Positions 10,850 to 21,600 of a stretch of DNA of 64,000 nucleotides are shown in pieces. Source of the stretch: Macrolepiota albuminosa. Taxonomy: Eukaryota > Basidiomycota > Agaricomycetes > Agaricales > Agaricaceae. The notes under the pieces were generated by a model. It searched no databases and was not told the origin of the DNA. It was given only the letters and a program-made list of their open reading frames with translations. Each line of letters starts with the position of its first letter. Position 1 is the stretch's first letter. A program made the translations under genes and the position numbers. The stretch lies in contig JAMWFC010000017.1 in the NCBI GenBank assembly GCA_027475525.1, positions 100,420 to 164,419 of the forward strand, written 5' to 3'.

Positions 10850-11757
10850 TCACTCGCCAACCATGCGACATGAGTTCACGCGAATTCCTTTGCTTCCTAG
10901 CTCACAGACCATGCTTCTGGTGATTTGAAGGATAGCTGACTTGCTCGCTTCATACGGGGCTGCATATACGTCCTGAGCGATGCATGTAAGATAATCTTGG
11001 TCTGTTGTTATTGGTTCGAGACTCACCTTCGTAGCACGATGTCCGGCCACCGAAGATACGAAGATGATACTCCCTGGATTGCCGAATCGACGCATCTGCT
11101 GTCCCGCAGCTTGTGCTGTATATAGTGACCCGTTTACATTGGTATCAATGACCTTGGACACTTCAGTCCTTTTTCGCTATCTTCGGAATATCAAGCGCAC
11201 CTCTTGAAATGGGCCTCCAGGGAACTCAACGAACTGCCCCGATACTTTAGGAAAGATACCTGCGGCAGTAATGCATACGTCCATTCTTCCTTCCTTGTCA
11301 CCAATGATTTTCAACTTGTCCCACATTCCCCTCTGGTCTCGCACATCTGCAGATACATACTCCAACCGACCTCCAATCTCTTTCACAAAGTACTCAGTAC
11401 TCTTCCATTCCTTCGACGGCTCTGAAGGTCAAAACAGTAAATCACCCGCGTTCCTAATTCACACAGTGCTAGAGCCATCTCGAGGCTAAGACCACTATTG
11501 CTGCCAGACACGATGCCTACTCGATCTTTGAGAGAAAATTCTTCAAGAATCTTTGGACGAGGCACCACTTTTTGATCGGTGAAGGCTTGGATCGCGGCAC
11601 TGACGCCCAAGGGAGCTAATGGCGAACTTGATTGAGTCGGTGGCGACTGTAACGCGGCAACAGTCGTCCGGAACATGCGGGACCATGGCCCCTGCACACG
11701 CCGGGGATTCAACAGCAATGAGCCAGAAAGACGAGAAATGTTTGTGAGTGGTAACAT
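10850..11757 (-). pseudogene. short-chain dehydrogenase/reductase, probably broken
   Basis: A classical SDR can be read on the minus strand from MLPLTNISRLSG (ATG at 11757): a Rossmann start (KDRVGIVSGSNSGLSLEMA, cofactor loop altered from TGxxxGIG), the segment GRLEYVSADVRDQ, CITAAGIFP (NNAG position), NVNGSLYTAQAAGQQM, then IIFVSSVAG and YEASKSA (catalytic Ser and Tyr-x-x-x-Lys positions present). Three problems argue for decay: near 11430 the conserved frame resumes only after a one-base shift (CFDL, then SEPSKEWKST); the short intron near 11180 does not keep phase with consensus ends; and after GIRVNS the expected LSPG...segment is missing and the frame stops at 10850. A regular intron (GTGAGT...CTCAG, about 10980-11031) is seen. 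The relatives use NAD(P)H to reduce small carbonyl compounds. An unusual exon layout cannot be fully excluded. Confidence 0.6.
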
Positions 11758-12268
11758 TAGAAACAGAGTATCCTGCGTCCTCGAATTGCATCTCTCCTTT
11801 ATAGCTGCTATCCTTGTTTTTCCCACTAGACCTTTTGCTTGCCGAAGAATTGACGGGAAAACTCATTACACTCCAATCGCTCATTGGTTCATTTCGTTCT
11901 CAGGTAAAATTCTCATCCCAAGTACAAATGACGTTGAGATGTTTCGTGAGAGGAAGGGTACTAATTGAAATTCTACGTGTGTGATACGATTGACTGCATA
12001 AGGGAAGTTACGATGGGGGACCGAACAAAGCAAATGTAAAGTATCGTTGGCCATAGCGCACTTACGGTGTGATTTTTGTGATATCATAACAGAACCCAGT
12101 CGGTTGTATCAACGACTGAGGTATATGTCCCAAACTATACAGTTCCTATTTCCCTCTGCGGCGGCGTTCTGTCACGTGTGTGTGACGCACCGTGATCCTC
12201 CAGGAAAGTTTTTTTTTCAAAGAAGAAAACATTGCATCGGGAGATGCAATGATGAGAAGGTTTGTGGG
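11758..12268. other. intergenic region at the edge of the transposon block
   Basis: Between the broken dehydrogenase and the left Copia LTR. Base composition and CpG content are like the gene-rich arm. Short frames only, and no recognisable element apart from an imperfect GCATCGGGAGATGC hairpin near 12233. Confidence 0.35.
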
Positions 12269-12557
12269 TGTTAGCTGATCGAATAGGTTGTTTGTCTCAG
12301 TTTCGTCCGTATCACGTGTCCTACAGCATACATTCGAGTCGTCGTTACTTTACACCTTCAGTTGTTACTCCTTCGTGGTTGACACTGACGGTGTAAGTAA
12401 CCTCAACTGTTATTGTCTCAGCATCATGATACTCACATTAACTATAGTTAGCATAAATTATTGTGTCTAGGTATAATAAATCAGTTGTTACTTCCTCATG
12501 GTTGACACTGATGGTTATAAATTATTGTGTCTAGTGTCACTTAGATTCTGGCTGACA
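12269..12557 (+). repeat. left (5') LTR of the Copia element
   Basis: Starts TGTTAGCTGATC and ends GGCTGACA. It aligns over its whole length with 27541..27827. The left ~120 bp keep CpG dinucleotides (TTTCGTCCG, ATTCGAG, GTCGTCG, TTCGTGG, GACGG) that read TG or CA in the right LTR, while the right ~80 bp of the two copies are almost identical. Confidence 0.85.
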
Positions 12558-12567
12558 AGTTATGGGC
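12558..12567 (+). promoter_or_regulatory. primer-binding site, internal initiator-tRNA-Met type
   Basis: AGTTATGGGC directly follows the left LTR. Copia-group elements commonly prime from an internal fragment of initiator tRNA-Met and carry GGTTATGGGC-like sites; the match here is 9 of 10 bases to that known form. Confidence 0.6.
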
Positions 12568-12699
12568 ATCTCTTTAGGATTGTCTAGCTTGAACTAAGTC
12601 ATCCTGAATGCCTCATTCATTTCATTATATCACCTAGCCTTTTTGTGCCTTATCTTTCAAATTCTTCCATACAATTTTATCAGTAAATTGTCATGGTCT

Positions 12700-14917
12700 C
12701 CAGGGTCTTCTGACACCACACATTTTGGCAATGGTTAATCCATCTGACCATTGCCAGTTTTTGAATATTCAACCACATCTCTTGCCTTCTGGTTCAGGTT
12801 TGGCAGTGCTGCTGCAGAGTCCCCTTCTCCAGTCTCATTTTGTTTGTGAACCCACACCTCATTTATTTACTGCTATGTTTCCTTCCACAGATACTTTGGT
12901 TGCAGATGATTTGATTCAATCTTTGAAAATTCCTCATCCTACCCATACGCATACACGTACCTCAATGCCTTTCCTACTAATTCCATTAAATAGAACTCGC
13001 TTGTATCCAATCAGTTACATGCTTCAATTCTCCAGCTCCCCTCTTGTTTATCTCCCAGTACTGATACCACTCATGTTCCTTCCTTACTTATGACCAATGT
13101 CCCACTTAATTGCCCCCCTTCACAAGTTTATATTCCTCAGTCTCCTTTTCAAAATCAAAATAATACACCTCGTGCTCCTGTTTACCAACTGATTTGTTGA
13201 TCTACATCTGTCTTTTTAACTCCTTCTGTTCTGTTCCCTTTATCAATCCTCCTCATCATACAACACCAAATTTCTCCTCTCCCATTCCTCAATCTCCCAT
13301 TCCTTTTTCTCAACAGCCTTTTGCTCCTCTTCAAATTCAAAACCAGAACTCTCCACACTCATATCCAAATTCTTTTCCTTTTGCACAGCTTCAACAACAG
13401 AATCTTCAGAATTTTGATCTTTTTATTCCACCTCAGCACAATACATATTTTCTTCACCATAATCCACCCTCTGTTTTTCTGCCTTCTAGAATACTAGATC
13501 CAACATCTGAAAACACTAAACTTCCTCCACTTACTGCCATCCCTTGTTTCAATGGTTCTTCAGACTGGAAATTATAGATTAACCCTGTCATGGCATTAAT
13601 CAACCATTTGGGCCTCAACAGCCATGTCTGTCTCCTTCCAGTCCCTGGAGCACCTTACAATCCAACTTGTAAAATCATGATCCCTCCTGCCTATCCTCCC
13701 CACAATACTCTTGACAATGAGCAGGAATATAAACTTTTCTGGTGAAACAATGACATTTGCACTTACATACTTACAGGAAAACTATCAGTGGAGATTAATA
13801 GCTGTCTTCCTCCTGCTTGTGGAGGTCCTTTCAATTTTCCTGTTTGAACTGTGCACAATGTATCAAACTGGCTTCAGAAAAGATACAGTGTTGGGAGTGC
13901 TTCATCAGTGCAGAAAATCAAGGACTCAGTTCTTTTTCTTATGTGCATACCAACCACTATTCCTTCCTATGTTCAACAATGATCCATTGCAATAAATCAA
14001 CTCTCTGTGATGGCATGGAATATGAAAAGATTCAGAAATTTATTGATGGGATTCCAAATTTACACTCTTATGCTCCATTATGAGAGGAGGTATGACAGTC
14101 TTGAGATGCTAGACCTGGGGGAATGCTGGATTTTTATGATTTAGCTGATTGGATTTTTGACATTGATCTTGAAGTTCATTGTAGTCAGGCAATTTTGCAA
14201 CACCATATTCTGAAAACTTCAAATGCATCTTCCTGAAACTCAAATCCCACCAATCCTACACTGAATACATCCCACTCTACTAATAATTCACCAGATACTT
14301 TTTCAAAATGTCAAACTACAGCAGATATTAATAAAGAACCATTGATCCATGCTAGAGTGCATGTTGCAGTTGCTGATGATTCAGTCTTAGAACCTGTTAC
14401 TTTTTCCATCTCTGATGTTAGTGACAACACTACCACTGTATTACTAAAATTGTCAAAGAGGAAAATAACATCAATTTGAGCTCTTACAATTTTGACCAAA
14501 ATCAGACTAGCCATCCTACTCTATATTATTTGTTCATCAGCATAGCCAATTACTAGCCAATATTGACCTTAAATTCAATTCCATCCTCAATTTGGGATGT
14601 ACCACACACATTATCCAAGACAAGAAATATTTTTGGACATATAATCTAGACCTGGCAATTCCTGTCAGTACAGCAAACTGTGGTATACTTTCTACTCTTG
14701 CCAAGGGTGAAGTTCAATTCTGAACCCATGTAAATGGCAAGAACATCATATTATGCCTTTGAGAATGCCTCTATGCTTCCAATGTACTGATCAACCTTAT
14801 ATATGTTGGAATGTTAGTGGAACATGATATGAGCCTTTTGTTTGAAAGAGACTCTACCTTTATTTTCTTTCTATCAAATGTTGAATCACTTTGTGATAAA
14901 TCAATACAGGCCACCAT
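12700..14917 (+). pseudogene. Copia gag and protease remnants
   Basis: Broken frames read as a Copia gag start (12725.., MAMVNPSDHCQFLN), a Pro/Gln/Ser-rich region with CFNGSSDWKL near 13550, and downstream a protease-like segment around 14600-14880. The last recognisable piece (VLINLIYVGMLVEHDMSLLF) resembles the hydrophobic stretch that follows the Copia protease active site. Frameshifts and stops are frequent; the frame then runs into the nested element at 14918. Confidence 0.5.
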
Positions 14918-16138
14918 TGATGATGCTCAAATTGAGCTAGGGTGCACTATTACTAGTACAGCTACTTAGTCAATATAGCTTTGGGCATGCTAAGTGTGAG
15001 AGAGAGACCTGGACAGGTTCCAAAGAATGCATGGTAGGCAAGAGATTGGTGATAAGGAAAGGAGGTGATTGGCACTTATGTAAGGTCTAAAAATGCAGCA
15101 AGAGTGTGCTAAAAGTTGCCAAAAAAAGGCGCTAAAAGACATGGGAGAGAGTTGCCAAGGAGAGGTGCTAAGAGATGCTGAAGAATCACCAATGAAAGGT
15201 GCTAAGAAGTGTGGAAGAGTCATTAAGGAGAGGCACTAAGGAGCACAGGAGAGAGTTGCCAAGGAAAGGCACTAAGAGGCACTGAAAAGGGTTGCTAAGA
15301 GGCACTAAGTGTTTAGCACCTAAAAGAGATGATAAAATGACAAGATTGCTTAGCAGATCTAAGCACCAATGCCTTGCCATAGTGGCAAGGCACTAAGAGA
15401 TTGCAGAGAGAGGGAGAAAACTAAAGCAGAGTCCTCTTGCTGACATGGTCAACAAAAGGTAGTCTGTTGCATAGGGTGACCAAAATGTTGGGATGCAATC
15501 CCTACTATTAAATTGATGTGTACTACTAACAAAAAGTAAGTATTTATATGTAAGTGAATGCTGTGAATTAAACTATATGGTAAAAGGTCCACAATCATGC
15601 TGTCAGTCTGAGTTGGCAAGGTGCTAAGCAATGTCAGTCCAAGCTGTCTGTCATGAAAATACTTCATCATTTCTCCTATAAACACTGCCACTGACTAAGA
15701 GCATCATTTTGGATTGACTGGTGCCAAGTGTCTGTATCTGTGTATGGCTCTGGAGAGTAAGTGAAAAGGTGCGGCAAGGTGTCAAGAGTGGTGCTAAGAA
15801 TAGGTGGTGCCATAGAGAGTGGTTCTGGAGTAATTAGAGGCTCCAGCTGTGAGTTATTAATGTAAAAATATGCAAAAATTAGCCTTTGGAGCACTAAGGC
15901 ATGCCACTCCTGATGGTGCCAATGTGCCAATGTGAGGTGCTTGTGTTGGCACTATCCATGGTCATCTATAATGGAAGTTCATCACCATCTACAACATACT
16001 ATCATTTTTGCACTGTGACTTTATCTTACCAGATACAAATGACATTGCTATGACATTGAATGTGTCTTTTCCTTGTGTTTTTTCTACTCTGAACTTCTGG
16101 CACCAATGACTTGGTCATTCTAGCTAAAATATTACGTT

Positions 16139-16640
16139 GATAGGACCCCATACAGGATCAGCACATCAACGGCAGGCTACGGCAACACGGCACAGGCTCA
16201 GGATACCTTAGCGCACACTAATTAACCAATTTTGGCAATATTTGATGGCCGTGCATGGCAAGAAGCAGATCCGATCAATGATAGCGCTGACAGCAGACAG
16301 AATGACAACTGACAGATGGCATCAGTCACTGACAACAGCGCTTGGGAAAGAAGACTGACGATCTATCAAAAACTGACGGACAGCTTGGCGTTTGACCTTG
16401 GCATCTGACATCGCTTAGCGCCTCGATTTGGTACCTGACATCACTAAGCATTTTTGACAGACAGAAGGGTGATGGATTAATGGTTTAGCATGGCAATCTG
16501 CTGCCTGGCGTCGCTAAGGGTCTTGAATGGACGGTAGAGATCTGAAACCATTGGAGCTACCCCTATAAAATTTTCTAGTTTACCGCACTTTGGCAATGGT
16601 TAGTCACTGGCGACGGTGAACTACTTGTAGTATAAAACTT
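16139..16640 (+). repeat. inner segment of element A, starting TGATAGGACCCC
   Basis: CpG-rich stretch with several TTAGCG / GCTAAG motifs and a TATA-like CCCTATAAAA near 16560. Its first ~150 bp reappear in reverse complement at about 32100..32252 (GGGGTCCTATCA). The right limit, where the LINE 5' end begins, is uncertain by tens of bases. Confidence 0.5.
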
Positions 16641-16810
16641 AGACACCTTGACCAACAACCACCATCACTCCCTCTGGGGTCCTGGTAGTTTTTGGCCGTA
16701 GAGTAGTGTAAAACGTAAACGTGTTAATCTGCTCGCTCCTCTCCCCCCTTGCACCCACCGAATTCGCACTGTCTAAACCATCCTCTTCACAAGCCTCCTC
16801 CCGGAAGAAC

Positions 16811-18643
16811 ATGGCCACCACCAGGAGAACCTCCTCTGCGAACGCCTCAGGCGGTGCCAGCCAGTCTGGGACCCCGGAACGATCCCGGTCGCTCCCGACT
16901 CACGCCAACCTCAAATCACTGATGGCTGTTGACACCGGCCCGGTCAGAAACATACAGGAAGCCCGCAAATGGCTGGAATCCAAAGGCTGGATTCTAGCGG
17001 CTGACCCCTACGACCGCACAACGCTCACCAACATCCTGGTAACCGCGGCGTTGACCTCCAAACCCCCCGAACTCAAATCGACCGTTATTGCGGTAGCTTT
17101 TATACTAGAGGCAGATATCGCTGATCGTGTTTCAGACACCCTAGCAGCAGCAGTCGCATCGAAAGCAACTGACCGCCTGGAGGGCCTGATCGGAAAACTA
17201 GGAACATCAATAGAGTTCCTGTCAGCCAATGACACCAAACGCGCGGAAGCAACACTTAGCATCGAAGGTTCGTCCTCGACGCTATCAGGTCTAACCACAT
17301 CTCTAGGAGTAATGGTGAACCGCCTCGAAGCCGCCTCCACCCAGAACCAGGCCCAAGCGGCCACATGGGCCTCCATAGTGAAGGGTCATCAAGCCCGGAC
17401 ACCGCTCCCCCCACCGCCCACCTTCTCCAGCAGGGGTCTTCCCGTGGCCTCGCCAGGACACGACTCACTCCGCCCCAAGGAACATGCGAGAGTACAGCAA
17501 AGACTTCTGCAGAGCAACCGCACGGTTTTAGTATCGATTGACAAGGAGGACGACAACGCACCAAAGGACTTTACTACCGAAGGAACAACGAAACTAAGAG
17601 AACATCTGAACGCCACCCTGGCGAAACTCGACGCGAAGTCAAGCACCTGCGGCTCCCATGAAGAGGGTGAGATTTCCTCGCAACCGCCTGCAACGAGAGT
17701 CGTTGGGATGAAGATGACATCTGGTGGTGCGTACCTCCTAGAGTTTGCCTCGACTGACTCGGCCAAAAGGTTCCGGGAATATGCGGACTCAGAGTGGACG
17801 GCACTGGAAGACATATTCGGATACTCAATGATGGCGCAACCTAAGGCTTACGCTCTCATAGCCAGATTTGTCCCCTGCAATGGCCCCTTTGACCCTGCTA
17901 ACCGAGACAGCCTCGACGTCGTGGAAAGAGAGAACAACCTACCCCAGAGCTCCATCACCTCTGCATTCTGGCTGAAGAAACCAGAGCTCCGCCACCCCAA
18001 CCAGGAAGTGGCGACACTGCGCGTCATCTGCTCAGACTCCAACGTAGCGAACAACCTCATCCAAGGCCGCGTGTTCATAGGAGGATGCCAAATAGTAGTG
18101 AGGAAGGACATCAAGGAGCCGCTGCGCTGCAATAACTGTCAGCACTATGGCCATCTTCGACACATGTGCAAGGATGTCGAACACTGCGCACGCTGCGCTG
18201 AGCAAGGCCACGCAGCATACAACTGTACCTCAAAGCATCCTAGGTGTGTCTCATGCGGTGCCTCTTCCACTCACGACTGCACAGACCGATCCTGTCCGAC
18301 ATTCCTGAGGCTCTGTGAGGAGTTAGACGCCCGCCTCCCGGAAAATAGAATGCCACTCTTCCCGACTGAGGACCCCTCCTCCTGGGCCACACTCCCGCCA
18401 AGGAACCCCTCCGACACCCCCCCAGTCTCTCCCCAAGCGAAGAACAAGACAAACGGCCTACCTGCCCCCCCCCGGATGAATAGCCTCCACATCCCTCGGC
18501 CCGGAACAGCATCCCAACCGCAAGGACCGCCCATCGACAAGACTCCGAACAGATTGGGTAATCTCGACGAATTCGGATTTACAGTAAAAACGAGCAGCAG
18601 AAAGCAGCGATCGAGCCCCAACGCACCTCTTTCCTCCCAATGA
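16811..18643 (+). CDS. LINE ORF1, gag-like RNA-binding protein
   Basis: 610 aa from the first ATG (MATTRRTSSANASGG); the frame is open upstream to about 16721 but has no ATG there. The N-terminal third is Ser/Thr/Ala rich and helical, the centre is an esterase-less gag region, and residues ~440-490 carry three zinc knuckles: CNNCQHYGHLRHMC, CARCAEQGHAAYNC and CVSCGASSTHDC. The tail is Pro-rich. ORF1 proteins of this clade coat the LINE RNA and help target-primed reverse transcription. The stop codon TGA (18641..18643) overlaps the ORF2 start in the tetranucleotide ATGA, which suggests coupled termination and re-initiation. Confidence 0.88.
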   Translation: MATTRRTSSANASGGASQSGTPERSRSLPTHANLKSLMAVDTGPVRNIQEARKWLESKGWILAADPYDRTTLTNILVTAALTSKPPELKSTVIAVAFILEADIADRVSDTLAAAVASKATDRLEGLIGKLGTSIEFLSANDTKRAEATLSIEGSSSTLSGLTTSLGVMVNRLEAASTQNQAQAATWASIVKGHQARTPLPPPPTFSSRGLPVASPGHDSLRPKEHARVQQRLLQSNRTVLVSIDKEDDNAPKDFTTEGTTKLREHLNATLAKLDAKSSTCGSHEEGEISSQPPATRVVGMKMTSGGAYLLEFASTDSAKRFREYADSEWTALEDIFGYSMMAQPKAYALIARFVPCNGPFDPANRDSLDVVERENNLPQSSITSAFWLKKPELRHPNQEVATLRVICSDSNVANNLIQGRVFIGGCQIVVRKDIKEPLRCNNCQHYGHLRHMCKDVEHCARCAEQGHAAYNCTSKHPRCVSCGASSTHDCTDRSCPTFLRLCEELDARLPENRMPLFPTEDPSSWATLPPRNPSDTPPVSPQAKNKTNGLPAPPRMNSLHIPRPGTASQPQGPPIDKTPNRLGNLDEFGFTVKTSSRKQRSSPNAPLSSQ

Positions 18644-21600
18644 ATAGACTCACACCGAAAGCTCCGGAAAAACTTCGTATCTGGCAACAGAACACGCGGA
18701 AATCGGACATAGCGCAGGCCGCTATGCTCAACACAGCCAGCCCCCTAGACTGGGATGTGCTGGCCATCCAGGAACCCTTCCTCGACAGGCTGGGCAACAC
18801 CAAAGCTTCCCCCCACTGGAGAGTCATATATCCCACCTCCCACCGCAGGGACGGAAGTACTCGCACACGCTCCGTGTTGCTAATCAATACTAACATAGCG
18901 ACTGACTCTTTTGTCACACTGAACCTACCCTCTACAGATATCACAGCGGTTCGCTTCATTGGCGACCACGGCAGTATCTCAATCTTCAACATCTACAACG
19001 CTTGCGAGAACAACAACACCCTCGATGCGCTAGACGCCTTCCTCTCATCTGCCCCGACGGATGCCCGCCCCCTAGCCACCGACCAGATGCTTTGGATAGG
19101 CGACTTCAACCGTCACCACCCAAGCTGGGAATCGATAGACAACCGTCGACTCAATAACGTCCCGGAATTCATTCAACCACTGCTGGCAATGATTGAAACA
19201 TATGACATGGACCTAGCCCTCCCGCCAGGCCTCCCTACCCTCCAAATGACAGCCGGCAACTGGACAAGACCAGACAACGTGTGGTGCACACACTCTGAGA
19301 CAAGCCCCATAATTTCTTGCGAAGTTGTCCCCAGTCTCCGCCCCCCGATTACTGATCACCTTCCCATAGTTACGGTACTCGAGCTCCCGGTACCTCGCTC
19401 GCCGTCACCACCCACGAAAGACTTCCGCAATGCCGACTGGACGCGCTTCTGCGAATCCCTGGTGGCAAAGCTACAGCTGCACCTCCCGGCGGCGCACATC
19501 CTAACCAAGGGGAGTTTTGACTCCACAGTGACAAAACTGACTTCCATCATCAAGGAAGTCATCGCGGACGAAGACACGGTTCCCACCAAGAACCCCAGCC
19601 CCTTTACAAAGAGGTGGTGGTCCAAGGACCTATCGAAGCTCAAGGCACAACGGCGCAAGGCGAGCAACGAATCACACAAGCTCCGAGACCTGAAAGACCA
19701 CCCTATACACAAGGAAGCCGCAAGACTCTCACGTGAGATGGCAGAAGCCATCAAAAAGTCGAAAGATGAACACTGGAAATCCTGGCTAGAGAACATCAAC
19801 GCTCGACAAATCTACACAGCTAACAAATACGCTATCTCGGGACCGACGGACTTCGCGTGCGACAGGGTCCCCAGCCTCAAGGACCCGTCAGAGGTTGGTG
19901 ACGCGGCGGCGACCACCAATGGTAGAAAAGCACAGCTACTCGCTAAGTCGTTCTTCCCCCCCCTCCCCACTATCTCCATCCCTAGTTCAGCCTACCCTGA
20001 GCCCATTCCTGACTTACCTTTCTTCTCACGAGCACGTATAATACAGGCCACACAGAGTCTACAGCCCTTTAAGGCCCCCGGCCCAGACGGTATACCCAAC
20101 ATCGTGCTGAAACGATGCGCGGATGAACTTGCTGATCATCTCTACTTCATCTACCGTGCAGTATTCGAGCTTGATGTATACCACCAGAGCTGGCTCGAGT
20201 CGACTACCCTAGTGTTGCGAAAACCGGGCAAACCGGCCTACAATGTAGCTAATGCCTACCGACCAATAGGCCTGCTCAACACAATCGGCAAGCTTCTCTC
20301 AACTCTAGTCGCCGCTGATCTCTCCCACCTAGCAGAAAAACACGCCCTCCTTCCTTCGGGACAATTCGGAGGCCGACCCAGCCGGAACACGACTGATGCG
20401 ATGCACTTAATAACCCACAGGATCAAGAAGGCATGGAGATCAGGAAAAGTCGCGTCGGCGCTCTTCCTGGACGTTCAAGGGGCCTTCCCCAACACTGTCC
20501 CGGATCGACTCATACACAACATGAGGAAGAAAGGCGTACCGTCACGCTACATCCAACTAGCAAGACAAATGCTGACCAACAGACGCACTCAACTCCGCTT
20601 CGATGACTACTCATCCGACTGGATATCAATCGATAACGGCACGACCCAAGGCTGCCCTCTTTCAATGATATTCTACTCCTTCTACAACGCTCCGTTGCTG
20701 CTGACCGCTCATCCCAACAGCTCGGTGGAAGCCTCAATAGGCTTTGTGGACGACGCGATGTTCCTAGCAATAGCGGACACGCTAGCGGACGCTCACCGTG
20801 TGCTGGCAGATATGATGGCCCGCGCAGATGGTGGTTTCGGCTGGTCTGACAGCCACAACTCCCCCTTCGAACTAACGAAACTAGCGCTAATGAACTACCC
20901 TCGTTCCACTAGTGACTTAATTCCCCCCGATCTTGCCCTCACCCGTATTGACCATACAGGCTCAACCTCAACGCTAACTGTGAAGACCGTCCCTACATAC
21001 AAGTATCTCGGCGTGGTGTTTGACTCCCGTCTCCGATGGTCGGCCCATGCCCAGGTCATCGCCGCGAAGGCAACCTGGTGGTCCCAACAGGTCGCGCGAT
21101 TATCACGGCTGTCAGGCGGTATGCCTCCGAACCGCATGCGCCAGCTATACAACACTGTTGCAATACCAGCATTCACCTACGCAGCTGACGTCTGGTACTC
21201 AGGGGTAAGTGAGATGTCAAAGGGGTCACGTAGGACAGGTTCGGTTGCAGTCACAAAGCGGTTATGTCCGGCCCAACGCTCAATGGCCAAGCAAGTCACG
21301 GGAGCTCTACGGACGACTGCAGGTGATGTATTGGAAGTATTCGCTAACCTACTACCAATAGACCTACTGTTCCGGAAAGTTCTCACCAGGGCGGCCCTCC
21401 GCCTAGCCTCCCTGCCACAATCCCATCCTCTTCGCGGTCCGGTGAGGAACTCCGTAAGGAGTCACGTCCGGAGACACCGCTCCCCGCTGCACAACCTGTT
21501 CAGCTTCACGGGGGTGACCCCCGACCATGTTGAGAGAGTGCACCCCACTCGTCGACGGCCGGGATACGCACCGGCCTTCTCTATTCACATACCGGAGTCA

